The notes beneath the pieces were generated by a model that was given only the letters and a program-made list of their open reading frames with translations, ran no database searches and was not told the DNA's origin. A program made the position numbers and the translations under genes. Source: Ureibacillus thermophilus (GTDB lineage Bacteria > Bacillota > Bacilli > Bacillales_A > Planococcaceae). From it: a stretch of DNA of 42,151 bases. The DNA lies in contig NZ_CP036528.1 in NCBI RefSeq assembly GCF_004331915.1, positions 488,001 through 530,151 of the forward strand, given 5' to 3'. Positions 20,689-28,047 of this stretch are shown here, in pieces (positions within the stretch are counted from its first letter, which is position 1; every line of letters begins with the position of its first letter).

Positions 20689-20784
20689 ACGATTCCCACT
20701 TTCTTATATGATTTTGTTATGATGTCTATAATATTTTTTAGAAGTATAACCATTAATTTACTTTTCTATTCTTGAGGTGGAAAA

Positions 20785-21750
20785 ATGGCGGTAGATAATG
20801 TAGATAGCATAGAAATTGTAGAAACGGTTCAAAAGGAAACGAAGGATATTGTCAATATTACCCAAATAATTTGGGATTATTTTTCAAGTGAACAGTTTTG
20901 GGATTTTGTGATTGTTGCTTCCATAAAAATTACTGCAATTTTAGTTGTTTCTTACCTTGTAGTATTTATAGGAAAACGCATAATTGCGCGATTTTTTAAG
21001 CTGCGTATGAAGGCGCCGCTTAATTATTCAGAGAGAAGGCAAAAAACCCTTTTAAAACTGTCCCAAAGCGTGCTGTCTTATATTGTGTACTTTGCGGCCA
21101 TTATCGGCATTTTATCTTCGCTGAATATTAATGTTGCGGGTTTACTTGCTGGAGCTGGGATTGCAGGTCTAGCCATCGGTTTTGGTGCGCAAAACTTAGT
21201 CAAAGACGTGATTACCGGATTTTTCATTATCTTTGAAGACCAATTTGGCGTTGGGGATTATGTGCGAATTAATACGGCAAGCTCTGCAGAGGGGACCGTT
21301 ACGGAAATCGGGTTAAGAACGACGAAAATAATTGGTATAACGGGGGAAGTTTATATTATTCCGAATGGACAAATTACAGAAGTGGTCAACTATTCTTTAA
21401 ATAACTCTATAGCCATCATCGATATGCAAGTCGGCATTGAAGCAGATGTTGAAAAAATGGAAAAATTGATAACAGAATATTTAAAAACACTGCCTTCCAA
21501 ATATGAGGAGTTGGTGGATGTACCGAAATTCGTTGGGGTTCAAAATGTGGCGGGGGCGGAAATGACGATTCGCATTACTGCCGAAACAAAACCTCAACAA
21601 CATTATGGAATCGCAAGGATTATTCGAAGGGATGTCAAAAAGATCTTAGAGAAAAATGGAATTCCAATGGCATATCCAAAAATGATGATATATGATTCTA
21701 GTAGAGCCTTGTCAAGGGGAGATGAGAATGATGGAGACAAAAACATTTAA
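20785..21750 (+). CDS. MscS-family mechanosensitive channel
   Basis: The product (321 aa) is a small-conductance mechanosensitive channel that releases solutes on hypo-osmotic shock. Three membrane segments lie at about 45-70, 95-115 and 117-140. The pore-lining helix TM3 has the Gly/Ala pattern GLLAGAGIAGLAIGFGAQ, followed by NLVKDVITGFFIIFEDQFGVGDYV. The beta domain and alpha/beta cytoplasmic vestibule follow (PNGQITEVVNYS, then IGIARIIRR-like). It resembles B. subtilis YkuT. GAGGTGG precedes ATG 20785. The 3' end overlaps yyzM by about 20 bp, suggesting co-translation. Confidence 0.92.
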   Translation: MAVDNVDSIEIVETVQKETKDIVNITQIIWDYFSSEQFWDFVIVASIKITAILVVSYLVVFIGKRIIARFFKLRMKAPLNYSERRQKTLLKLSQSVLSYIVYFAAIIGILSSLNINVAGLLAGAGIAGLAIGFGAQNLVKDVITGFFIIFEDQFGVGDYVRINTASSAEGTVTEIGLRTTKIIGITGEVYIIPNGQITEVVNYSLNNSIAIIDMQVGIEADVEKMEKLITEYLKTLPSKYEELVDVPKFVGVQNVAGAEMTIRITAETKPQQHYGIARIIRRDVKKILEKNGIPMAYPKMMIYDSSRALSRGDENDGDKNI

Positions 21751-21928
21751 ATTGAATGATATTGTGGAAATGAAAAAACCACATCCATGCGGAACAAATG
21801 CTTGGAAAATTATCCGGATGGGTGCAGATATACGAATTAAATGCCAAGGCTGCGGCCACAGTGTATTGCTTCCTCGCCGCGAATTTACAAAAAAAATGAA
21901 AAAAGTCATTCAAGAAGCGGAAGAATAA
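21728..21928 (+). CDS. yyzM: DUF951 family protein YyzM
   Basis: The small product (66 aa from ATG 21728; 65 if the next ATG is used) belongs to DUF951. Characteristic motifs are LNDIVEMKKPHPCGTNAWKI and IRIKCQGCGHSVLLPRREF. The cysteines in HPCG and CQGC suggest a zinc site, by inference. AAGGGGAG lies six bases upstream of ATG 21728 and decides the start; longer in-frame extensions lie inside the channel gene. In Bacillales this gene sits just before ychF; here an insertion element and an NYN gene separate the two. Confidence 0.9.
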   Translation: MMETKTFKLNDIVEMKKPHPCGTNAWKIIRMGADIRIKCQGCGHSVLLPRREFTKKMKKVIQEAEE

Positions 21929-22111
21929 TTTTAAAAGAACCTTGTAATAAAGAAGAATCTCCACGGATTTTATCTACAATAGGCGAGAAGACTCCCACTT
22001 CAACGAAGCGAAGCGAAGTAAGTGGGAGATGAATCGCCTTAACTATATTTACTGAAAATAATATAGATTCAGTAAAGTATAGTATAATATAGTTAGATGG
22101 GAGGTGAAAAA

Positions 22112-23121
22112 ATGTATTTTTGTATCAAACAACAGCTAAATGGTTTGACCAAAGAAGAATACTTGACTCTTAGAGAACTGTGCCGTATTGCCAAGAACAT
22201 ATACAACGTCGGATTGTATAATGTTAGACAATACTATTTTGAACACAAGGAATTTCTTAATTATGAGAAAAACTATCATCTTGCAAAAACGAACGAAAAC
22301 TATAAGCTGTTGAATAGCAACATGGCACAGCAAATTTTAAAAAAGGTTAATGAAGCTTTTAAATCTTTCTTTGGCTTAGTAAAACTAGCCAAACAAGGCA
22401 AATATGACTACAAGGCTATCAGTATCCCAAAATATCTTAAAAAAGATGGTTTTCATTCACTAATCATTGGTCAAATTCGTATAGACGGCAACAAATTCAC
22501 GATACCGTATTCGAATCTGTATAAAAAGACTCATAAGCCTATCACGATAACGATTCCGCCTATGTTACTTGACAAAAAGATTAAGCAGATTGAAATCATT
22601 CCTAAACATCATGCCAGGTTCTTTGAGATTCAGTACAAATATGAAATGCCTGAAGATCAAAGAGAATTAAATGACCAAAAAGCACTGGCGATTGATTTAG
22701 GATTAAATAATCTTGCCACTTGTGTCACATCAGACGTGAAACATTACAGCGCAATATGAATCTAGGAAAAAAGACAAATCAAAACTTTGTCAATATTCCT
22801 CTCGGTAATATAAAAGAAAAACTAGAGTATCTTTGTGAATTTTACGGCATTGAATTCTTTAAGCAGGAAGAATCATATACGTCCCAAGCCAGCTTTTTTG
22901 ACGGCGATGAGATTCCTGAATATAATGCCGACAATCCAAAAGAATATAAGTTCAGTGGCAAACGTATTAAGCGAGGTTTGTATCGAACAAAGTCCGGCAA
23001 ACTAATCAATGCTGATGTAAATGGTGCATTAAACATCTTAAAGAAAAGTAAAGCTGTAGACCTGAGTGTCTTATGCTCTAGCGGCGAAGTGGACACGCCT
23101 CAAAGAATAAGGATTGCTTAA
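22112..23121 (+). pseudogene. tnpB: RNA-guided nuclease-type TnpB, internally deleted and frameshifted
   Basis: The first part (ATG 22112, after GGGAGGTG) reads MYFCIKQQLNGLTKEEYLTL and reaches the RuvC-I motif ALAIDLGLNNLATCVTSD. It then breaks at about 22735 and stops at 22757. The second part, in another frame, resumes at ETLQRNMNLGKKTNQNF and runs through the C-terminal NADVNGALNILKKS (RuvC-III Asp) to the stop at 23119. Compared with my memory of intact relatives, about 80-90 codons between the two are missing, including the RuvC-II segment. The C-terminal part has no CxxC zinc finger; it reads SYTSQASFFDGDEIPEYNAD, as in one TnpB subgroup. The protein should be inactive. Confidence 0.88.
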
Positions 23122-23143
23122 AGCAGTCAAACTTCTTTGGAAG

Positions 23144-23181
23144 CCCCCACTTCAAATTTTCGCTAAAAAATTAAGTGGGGG
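23144..23181 (+). repeat. Right-end hairpin of the IS element (possible guide-RNA scaffold region)
   Basis: CCCCCACTT and AAGTGGGGG flank a 20-base A/T loop. In this family the 3' end of tnpB plus the right end encodes the guide RNA (omega RNA). Here the sequence survives while the nuclease is broken. Confidence 0.6.
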
Positions 23182-23234
23182 TAGTTCACTGTGGGGATTC
23201 TGCTGTTATTGAAAAGCAGTAATGAATAAACAAT

Positions 23235-23512
23235 AAAAAGAGGCTGGGACAAATCTAAAAAAACATCATTTTCTCCAAGGAGAAAATGATGTTTTTTTGA
23301 TATGTTATTAAAATTGATTTCCGTTCCGGGGACGCTTTCCGCGGGCCCGGCTCGAGCCTCCTCGGAGCTCATTACTTCGCTCCTCGTGGTCTCGAGAGGG
23401 CTCGTCGCAGGAGTCGCCCCGTCACTCCAATCAATTTTTAGTTATATCAATTTTTTATCAAAACTCTTTCAACTGCCCCTTTCATTTTTTGTTTATGTCC
23501 CAGCCTCTTTTT
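23235..23512 (-). repeat. Interspersed palindromic repeat, copy 1 (MITE-like, inverted)
   Basis: A 278-bp unit is bounded by a perfect 16-bp inverted repeat, AAAAAGAGGCTGGGAC (23235-23250) and its complement (23497-23512). Inside are a perfect terminator-like hairpin (about 23259-23296) and a GC-rich core bounded by an imperfect inverted repeat (AAAATTGATT...CGGGG). Copies 2 and 3 lie in the opposite orientation. No coding sense is apparent and no clear target-site duplication was seen. Confidence 0.88.
23259..23296. terminator. Bidirectional terminator hairpin within repeat copy 1
   Basis: AACATCATTTTCTCC pairs with GGAGAAAATGATGTT through a tiny loop and is flanked by A-run and T-run. It would stop transcription from both sides, including read-through of the decayed tnpB. 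Confidence 0.75.
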
Positions 23513-23574
23513 CACTTAGTTTTTTGATGAATTTGGGTTTTATGAGATTTCAATAAAATAGATTCTATGTGAAA

Positions 23575-24249
23575 TTATGACTTAATGTGAGTAGAATATA
23601 GACAAATTTCTAGTACATCTTGATTGCTATAAGTTCTAATAAAATCACTATGTATTTCTAAAGATTCATTGATATGTTTTGGACCGATTTTAACCAAAAT
23701 CACTTGTAAGCCTTCACGTCTTGCAAACTTCATTGCAGGAACAAAATCTGAATCTCCTGTGATTAAAATAATTCTGTCAACTAACGACTTACTTGATAAC
23801 CAAGCTACATCCAAGCCGATTTTTATATCAACACCTTTTTGTTGGAAATCTGGTGTAAAATGATCATCCGTTAAAGTTTCATTGAAATCGTCTTCTAATA
23901 TTTTCTTTTCTACCCATTTCTATAATTTCCAACCTCTAAACTGTGTTTCCCCAACTCTCACTGCAATTAATTCTTGTTTAGCTAAATCATTCAAAAGATT
24001 GGAGAAAAAGATAGCTGTTTCAGAATCTTTAAATTCAATTTCTTCTTTTGAAATAGGTTTTGTGGATTTTTGTTTACTTGGTTCTCCTTGATAAAAAAAT
24101 ATTCGATATATTTCTTCTTCTTCAATAATCAAATTATACAGGAATTTCTTGATGACTGTAGCATCCGGATATTTTGACAATCCTAATGCATCTTTTAAGC
24201 GATGCAATAAAAATTGACCGTCAACAATTATGGCAACACTTTTTTTCAC
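23575..24249 (-). pseudogene. NYN-domain (LabA/DUF88-like) protein, interrupted by one stop codon
   Basis: Read from GTG 24249 (MKKSVAIIVDGQFLLHRLKD, with an AAAGGGGTG ribosome site), the frame is open for 109 codons. It meets TAG at 23922-23920 after FRGWKL, then continues in the same frame with KWVEKKILEDDF to the end at 23575. Total 224 codons. The NYN (PIN-like) acidic residues are present on both sides: IIVDGQ near the start and ITGDSDFVPAMKFARREG near residue 160. QKGVDIKIGLDVAWLSSK is typical of the family, which includes predicted RNases and partners of toxin or phage-defence systems. A single base change would restore the full protein, so this may be a recent knock-out, a sequencing error or stop read-through. 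It is encoded head-on to replication. Confidence 0.85.
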
Positions 24250-24271
24250 ATTTTCACCCCTTTGTTTATAT

Positions 24272-24310
24272 AAAAAAAACCCTGCCCATGGTATTGTATT
24301 GGAGCAGGGT
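24272..24310 (-). terminator. Terminator-like hairpin in the leader of the NYN gene
   Basis: On the minus strand ACCCTGC (24310-24304) pairs with GCAGGGT (24286-24280), followed at once by eight T. It lies about 34 bases after the predicted transcription start and about 25 before the GTG. No gene lies upstream on this strand, so an attenuator is more likely than an ordinary terminator. Confidence 0.65.
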
Positions 24311-24351
24311 ATCAGTATTATGGTTAAATTAATATTATTCGTATGTCTATA

Positions 24352-24379
24352 AATATACATAATCTAAATTATTTGTCAA
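24352..24379 (-). promoter_or_regulatory. Sigma-A promoter for the NYN gene
   Basis: TTGACA (24379-24374), a 16-base spacer and TATATT (24357-24352) on the minus strand. The transcript would start near 24344 and carry a leader of about 95 bases. Confidence 0.75.
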
Positions 24380-24528
24380 CAATTTTTATGAAAATTTTAA
24401 CAAGTTAGTTCAGAGTTAATTTTTGTATTAATGGAAAGGTTAGTTGCTTTTATTGACTAAGTTAGTAATGAATTTCAATCAAAAAACTCGAACCAGCACG
24501 GGTTTATTCAAGGTTTCAAGAACATTCA

Positions 24529-24557
24529 TTGCTTAATTTGCATTTAGAAAATATAAT
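24529..24557 (+). promoter_or_regulatory. Sigma-A promoter for ychF
   Basis: TTGCTT (24529-24534), a 17-base spacer and TATAAT (24552-24557), followed by a leader of about 49 bases. The 170 bases between this and the divergent NYN promoter show no gene. Confidence 0.75.
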
Positions 24558-24612
24558 TATTCCTAGTGTAAAAAATAATAGTTATGTTTCATATAAGAAA
24601 GGTAGTGAGTCG

Positions 24613-25713
24613 ATGTCACTAACAGCTGGAATTGTCGGTCTGCCAAACGTCGGAAAGTCTACATTATTTAATGCTATTACAAAAGCAGGGGCTCTTGCTG
24701 CCAACTATCCGTTTGCAACGATTGATCCAAACGTTGGCGTTGTAGATGTACCAGACCCACGATTAGACAAATTAACAGAGCTTGTAAAACCTCAAAAGAA
24801 AGTGCCAACTTCTTTTGAATTTACAGATATTGCGGGAATCGTAAAAGGCGCTTCTAAAGGTGAAGGATTGGGAAATAAATTCCTTTCCCATATTCGCGAA
24901 GTGGATGCGATTTGCCAAGTAGTTCGTTGTTTTGAAGATGAAAACATCACCCACGTTGCTGGGAAAGTTGATCCAATCGCCGATATTGAGGTAATTAACT
25001 TAGAGTTGATTTTAGCAGACTTAGAATCGGTAGATAAAAGACTTCAAAGAGTAAGCAAAATCGCTAAACAAAAAGATAAAGACGCGGTGGCGGAAGAAGC
25101 AGTTTTATTAAAAGTGAAAGAAGCTCTTGAAAGTGAAAAGCCAGCCCGCTCTGTAGAATTAACGGAAGATGAGAAGAAAATCATCAAAGGATTAAATTTA
25201 TTAACATTAAAACCAATGCTTTATGTGGCCAACGTATCAGAAGAGGATGTGGCCAATGCGGATGAAAATGAATATGTAAAACAAGTCCGCGCTTATGCAG
25301 AAGCAGAAGGATCCAAGGTCATCACTGTTTGCGCAAAAATTGAAGAAGAAATTGCCCAACTGGATGATGAAGAAAAGAAAATGTTCCTTGAAGAATTAGG
25401 CATTAAGGAATCTGGATTAGACCAACTCATTCGCGCTGCTTATGATTTACTTGGTCTTGCCACATACTTTACGGCTGGTGAAAAAGAAGTCCGCGCTTGG
25501 ACATTTAAAAAAGGAATGAAAGCTCCGGAATGTGCAGGAATCATCCACTCTGACTTCGAACGCGGCTTCATCCGAGCAGAAACAGTTTCCTTTGAGGATT
25601 TAGTTGCGGCTGGTTCCATGCAACAAGCAAAAGAACAAGGTAAAGTCCGTTTAGAAGGAAAAGACTATGTCGTGCAAGACGGCGATATCATGTTATTCCG
25701 ATTCAATGTATAA
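24613..25713 (+). CDS. ychF: Redox-regulated ATPase YchF
   Basis: The product (366 aa) is an Obg-family P-loop protein that prefers ATP and associates with ribosomes. G1 is [15 protein letters not shown] near the N-terminus; the G3 region is [28 protein letters not shown] coiled-coil insertion spans about 125-200. The C-terminal TGS-like domain contains [16 protein letters not shown] and ends [11 protein letters not shown]. In place of the guanine-specific NKxD there is a variant (YVANVSEED), as usual in YchF. I chose ATG 24613; the upstream in-frame extension spans the promoter. The start AAAGGTAGTGAG is an acceptable ribosome site. Confidence 0.96.
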   Translation: MSLTAGIVGLPNVGKSTLFNAITKAGALAANYPFATIDPNVGVVDVPDPRLDKLTELVKPQKKVPTSFEFTDIAGIVKGASKGEGLGNKFLSHIREVDAICQVVRCFEDENITHVAGKVDPIADIEVINLELILADLESVDKRLQRVSKIAKQKDKDAVAEEAVLLKVKEALESEKPARSVELTEDEKKIIKGLNLLTLKPMLYVANVSEEDVANADENEYVKQVRAYAEAEGSKVITVCAKIEEEIAQLDDEEKKMFLEELGIKESGLDQLIRAAYDLLGLATYFTAGEKEVRAWTFKKGMKAPECAGIIHSDFERGFIRAETVSFEDLVAAGSMQQAKEQGKVRLEGKDYVVQDGDIMLFRFNV

Positions 25714-25720
25714 TGCAATC

Positions 25721-25783
25721 AATAAAGTGGAATTTACGTCAAGAAGGGAATAATCTCTTCTTCGTAAATTCCACTTTTTTATT
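25721..25783. terminator. Bidirectional terminator between ychF and the DUF3267 gene
   Basis: AATAAAGTGGAATTTACG (25721-25738) pairs with CGTAAATTCCACTTTTTTATT (split here for reading as CGTAAATTCCAC then TTTTTT) at 25763-25783. A-run and T-run on both sides suit two convergent genes. Confidence 0.88.
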
Positions 25784-26315
25784 GATACACATACAGTTTA
25801 GGGAGTAGAGGATCGTCTTTTACAAGGGCATCTTTAGGGAATTTTCGAAGTTCTCTATACATATAAAAATCACCAACCGCGCCCGCTATTAAAAAAGCCC
25901 CTAATAAAACCAATAATTGACTATTGCAAATAAACCCGGCTATCGAAGGAATCATCCCTGTTGTCCAAAAGGGCAGCATTAACGCTTTTTTCATCGCATG
26001 ATTGGGCAAAGGTTTTTTTGTTGTGGCATAAGCGACCCCGAGCTTTGTATTAATCCCATAATCCAACTGCTTCCACTTAGCTTTCCCAAAAATTACAAAT
26101 CCAATTTGATGAAATAATTCGTGCAAAATAATCAGTACAAAATATCCCGTAAGAAATAGCATGAAATTCCAAAACGTTATATGAAAATGAAACTGTCCAT
26201 GAATCATACTGTTGGCTGCTAAAAAAAGAATACTTAATAAAATGGTTAACCAAAAATTCACTTTTGCAATTCTCATGAGATTTAGTTCAATAATCCTTGG
26301 TTCTTTTTCTTCCAT
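25779..26315 (-). CDS. DUF3267 domain membrane protein (HExxH motif)
   Basis: The product (178 aa) has four hydrophobic segments (about 20-36, 47-64, 110-128 and 130-150) and a metalloprotease-like HELFH motif at residues 65-69 inside the second segment, followed by QIGFVIFGKAKWKQLDYG. This is the DUF3267 pattern, often called putative zincin peptidase; no substrate is known. It is transcribed against rpsF and against replication. It shares the terminator with ychF at its 3' end and faces the rpsF promoter at its 5' end. Confidence 0.85.
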   Translation of the reverse strand: MEEKEPRIIELNLMRIAKVNFWLTILLSILFLAANSMIHGQFHFHITFWNFMLFLTGYFVLIILHELFHQIGFVIFGKAKWKQLDYGINTKLGVAYATTKKPLPNHAMKKALMLPFWTTGMIPSIAGFICNSQLLVLLGAFLIAGAVGDFYMYRELRKFPKDALVKDDPLLPKLYVYQ

Positions 26316-26393
26316 CGCACAACTTCAACCCCTTTTCACCATTATATCGAAATCAAGAAACCTAGAAAATCGCTTCCAACGATTCAATGTTAG

Positions 26394-26422
26394 TTGCGAT
26401 TCATAAAAGTATATGTTAGAAT
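26394..26422 (+). promoter_or_regulatory. Sigma-A promoter for rpsF-ssb-rpsR
   Basis: TTGCGA (26394-26399), a 17-base spacer and TAGAAT (26417-26422). The leader to rpsF is about 75 bases and contains a stem-loop. Confidence 0.65.
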
Positions 26423-26453
26423 TCAAAGATGTGAGTAATAGAATTTACTCCTT

Positions 26454-26476
26454 GCTCCCTTGAAATAAAGGAGAGC
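26454..26476 (+). promoter_or_regulatory. Stem-loop in the rpsF leader
   Basis: GCTCCCTT (26454-26461) pairs with AAGG-A-GAGC (26468-26476), leaving one bulged A. An autoregulatory S6:S18 leader is known upstream of rpsF in many bacteria, but I do not see its conserved core clearly, so the assignment is tentative. Confidence 0.4.
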
Positions 26477-26504
26477 CAAAGTCCATAAGGAGGTGCAAAA
26501 TGCG

Positions 26505-26792
26505 ATGAGAAAATATGAATTAATGTACATTATCCGCCCTGACATTGAAGAAGAAAGCAAAAAAGCTTTAGTTCAACGTTTTGATGAAATTCTTACTTCT
26601 AACGGTGCGGAAATCATCGAATCAAAAGAATGGGGCAAACGTCGTCTTGCTTACGAAATTAAAAAATATCGCGAGGGTATCTACCATATCGTGAAAGTAA
26701 ATGCTCCAGCAAAAGCAATCGATGAATACAACCGTTTAGCGAACATTAACGAAGACATTATTCGTCATATCGCAGTTCGTGACGAAGAATAA
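26505..26792 (+). CDS. rpsF: 30S ribosomal protein S6
   Basis: The product (95 aa) begins [20 protein letters not shown] and has the family motif [20 protein letters not shown]. It binds 16S rRNA with S18, whose gene lies two genes downstream. I chose ATG 26505, which matches relatives, although a GTG at 26493 is in frame and overlaps the AAGGAGGTG ribosome site. The spacing from that site to the ATG is rather long (11 bases). Confidence 0.96.
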   Translation: MRKYELMYIIRPDIEEESKKALVQRFDEILTSNGAEIIESKEWGKRRLAYEIKKYREGIYHIVKVNAPAKAIDEYNRLANINEDIIRHIAVRDEE

Positions 26793-26829
26793 TCTGGTGA
26801 GAATTTAATGCTGAAGAGGAGGTTGTCAA

Positions 26830-27354
26830 ATGATAAATCGTGTCGTATTGGTCGGTAGGCTGACGAAAGATCCGGAATTGCGATACACGCCAAGTGGAGT
26901 ACCGGTAACCCGTTTTACGGTTGCTGTAAATCGTACATTTACGAACCAACAGGGTGAAAGAGAAGCAGATTTCATTAGTTGTGTAGCATGGCGAAAACAA
27001 GCTGAGAACCTCGCAAACTACATGAGAAAAGGAAGCCTCATCGGAATTGATGGACGCATCCAAACAGGCAGTTACGAGGGTACAGATGGCAAACGTGTTT
27101 ATACAACGGAAGTCGTAGCGGATTCCGTGCAATTTTTGGAACCAAGAAGTGCACAGAGCCAACAATTTCCGGGTGGACAACCATCCTATGGTGCAAGTCA
27201 ACCTCCATACGGTAGTCCGCAACCAGATCCATTTGGCGCACCATTCCCAAGTCAACCTCCTCAAAATCAGCCGAATTATACACGTGTTGATGAAGACCCA
27301 TTTGCTTCAAGCAAAGGTCCAATTGAAGTTTCGGAAGACGATTTACCGTTCTAA
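26830..27354 (+). CDS. ssb: Single-stranded DNA-binding protein
   Basis: The product (174 aa) has an OB fold in residues 1-105 ([63 protein letters not shown]). A Gln/Pro/Gly-rich disordered linker follows. The acidic tip EDDLPF binds partner proteins such as PriA, RecG and RecO. It lies between rpsF and rpsR as in nearly all Bacillales. AGAGGAGG precedes the ATG. Confidence 0.97.
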   Translation: MINRVVLVGRLTKDPELRYTPSGVPVTRFTVAVNRTFTNQQGEREADFISCVAWRKQAENLANYMRKGSLIGIDGRIQTGSYEGTDGKRVYTTEVVADSVQFLEPRSAQSQQFPGGQPSYGASQPPYGSPQPDPFGAPFPSQPPQNQPNYTRVDEDPFASSKGPIEVSEDDLPF

Positions 27355-27400
27355 GGTATTCGGATAACGGAAAACCTAATATAAAAAGGAGGGAAAATAA

Positions 27401-27637
27401 ATGGCACAACGTCGCGGAGGTCGTAAACGCCGTAAAGTTTGCTACTTTACTTCAAATAACATTACACACATCGACTATAAAGATGTAGATTTACTAAAAA
27501 AATTCATCTCTGAACGTGGAAAAATTCTTCCTCGCCGCGTAACTGGCACAAGTGCGAAATACCAACGCAAATTAACTACAGCAATTAAACGCGCTCGTAT
27601 CATGGCACTTCTTCCATTCGTAGCGGAAGATAAATAA
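27401..27637 (+). CDS. rpsR: 30S ribosomal protein S18
   Basis: The product (78 aa) starts [20 protein letters not shown] and contains [40 protein letters not shown] and [10 protein letters not shown]. It is very basic and of normal length. A strong AAAAGGAGGG ribosome site precedes it. It has a single Cys (C14), so it may be the zinc-independent form, although I would not rely on that. Confidence 0.97.
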   Translation: MAQRRGGRKRRKVCYFTSNNITHIDYKDVDLLKKFISERGKILPRRVTGTSAKYQRKLTTAIKRARIMALLPFVAEDK

Positions 27638-27648
27638 TTCATAAATAG

Positions 27649-27686
27649 AACCAACAAAGGCGAATTCGCTTTTGTTGGTTTTTTTG
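27649..27686 (+). terminator. Intrinsic terminator after rpsR
   Basis: AACCAACAAAGGCGAA (27649-27664) pairs with TTCGCTTTTGTTGGTT with one G-T wobble and is followed by TTTTTTTG. Confidence 0.9.
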
Positions 27687-27695
27687 TCTGGAACT

Positions 27696-27855
27696 CGTTT
27701 ACCTCACCCTTTAGTGCGGATGCAACCTTTTTTAGTTCGTTTACCTCACCCTTTAGTGCGGATGCGCCCCCTTTTAGTTCGTTTACTTCCCCATTTGGTG
27801 CGAATACTATTTTTTTAGTTCGTTTACCTCCTCCATTCAATCGCTCCAAAAGAAC
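27696..27855. repeat. Tandem repeat, four units of about 42 bp
   Basis: Units start with CGTTTAC at 27696, 27738, 27780 and 27821. Units 1 and 2 share CGTTTACCTCACCC-TTTAGTGCGGATGC nearly exactly; units 3 and 4 are diverged. The period is 42, 42 and 41 bases. On the minus strand it reads as KGEVNELKKVASAL-type repeats, but that frame continues into antisense of rpsR and has no ribosome site, so I treat it as non-coding. No spacers, so not CRISPR. Confidence 0.8.
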
Positions 27856-27972
27856 TGCAAACAGCGGAATAAAATCAATAAAAAAATTTTTTCATGCTCA
27901 TCACATTTTCTAATCTTTTGGTTAGATGATTTTAATAATTTTCTCTAAAATGGGTTTTGCTTTCTCGTAATT
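27856..27972. other. Gene-free A/T-rich stretch
   Basis: Between the tandem repeat and the yybS promoter I see no convincing gene, hairpin or promoter. Confidence 0.5.
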
Positions 27973-28001
27973 TTGTCCTACTATATAAAAAATGGTACAA
28001 T
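27973..28001 (+). promoter_or_regulatory. Extended -10 promoter for yybS-gdpP-rplI-dnaB
   Basis: TTGTCC (27973-27978), a 17-base spacer and TACAAT (27996-28001), with TGG directly upstream of the -10. Confidence 0.75.
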
Positions 28002-28047
28002 ATACGAATGTAAAGATTTATTGAATTGTAAAAAAGGAAGGTATCTC

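Larger units (their letters stand above)
21982..23190 (+). mobile_element. IS200/IS605-type insertion sequence remnant (tnpB only)
   Basis: The element is defined by subterminal hairpins. At the left, CTCCCACTT (21992-22000) pairs with AAGTGGGAG (22020-22028), with a second tier GGCGA/TCGCC outside. At the right, CCCCCACTT (23144-23152) pairs with AAGTGGGGG (23173-23181), followed by TAGTTCAC. The two hairpins share the CCCACTT stem. There is no tnpA. Ends are approximate, since this family makes no target duplication. It is inserted about 55 bp after the yyzM stop. Confidence 0.85.

Noticed and set aside
22756-23121. Second half of tnpB as an independent short protein
   Set aside because: It lacks RuvC-I, has no ribosome site at its first ATG, and lines up as the continuation of the broken gene.
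23302-23556. 84-codon frame in repeat copy 1 and the related 67-codon frame at 34328-34531 in copy 2
   Set aside because: Both begin with the same peptide because the repeat is shared, but the frames diverge at the insertion and there is no ribosome site. This is translation of a non-coding repeat.
27475-27849. 124-codon minus-strand frame with GEVNEL repeats as a gene
   Set aside because: Half of it is antisense to rpsR and it lacks a ribosome site and promoter; the repeats are better treated as a DNA tandem array.
27696-27855. CRISPR array
   Set aside because: Units are contiguous with no unique spacers and no cas genes are present.
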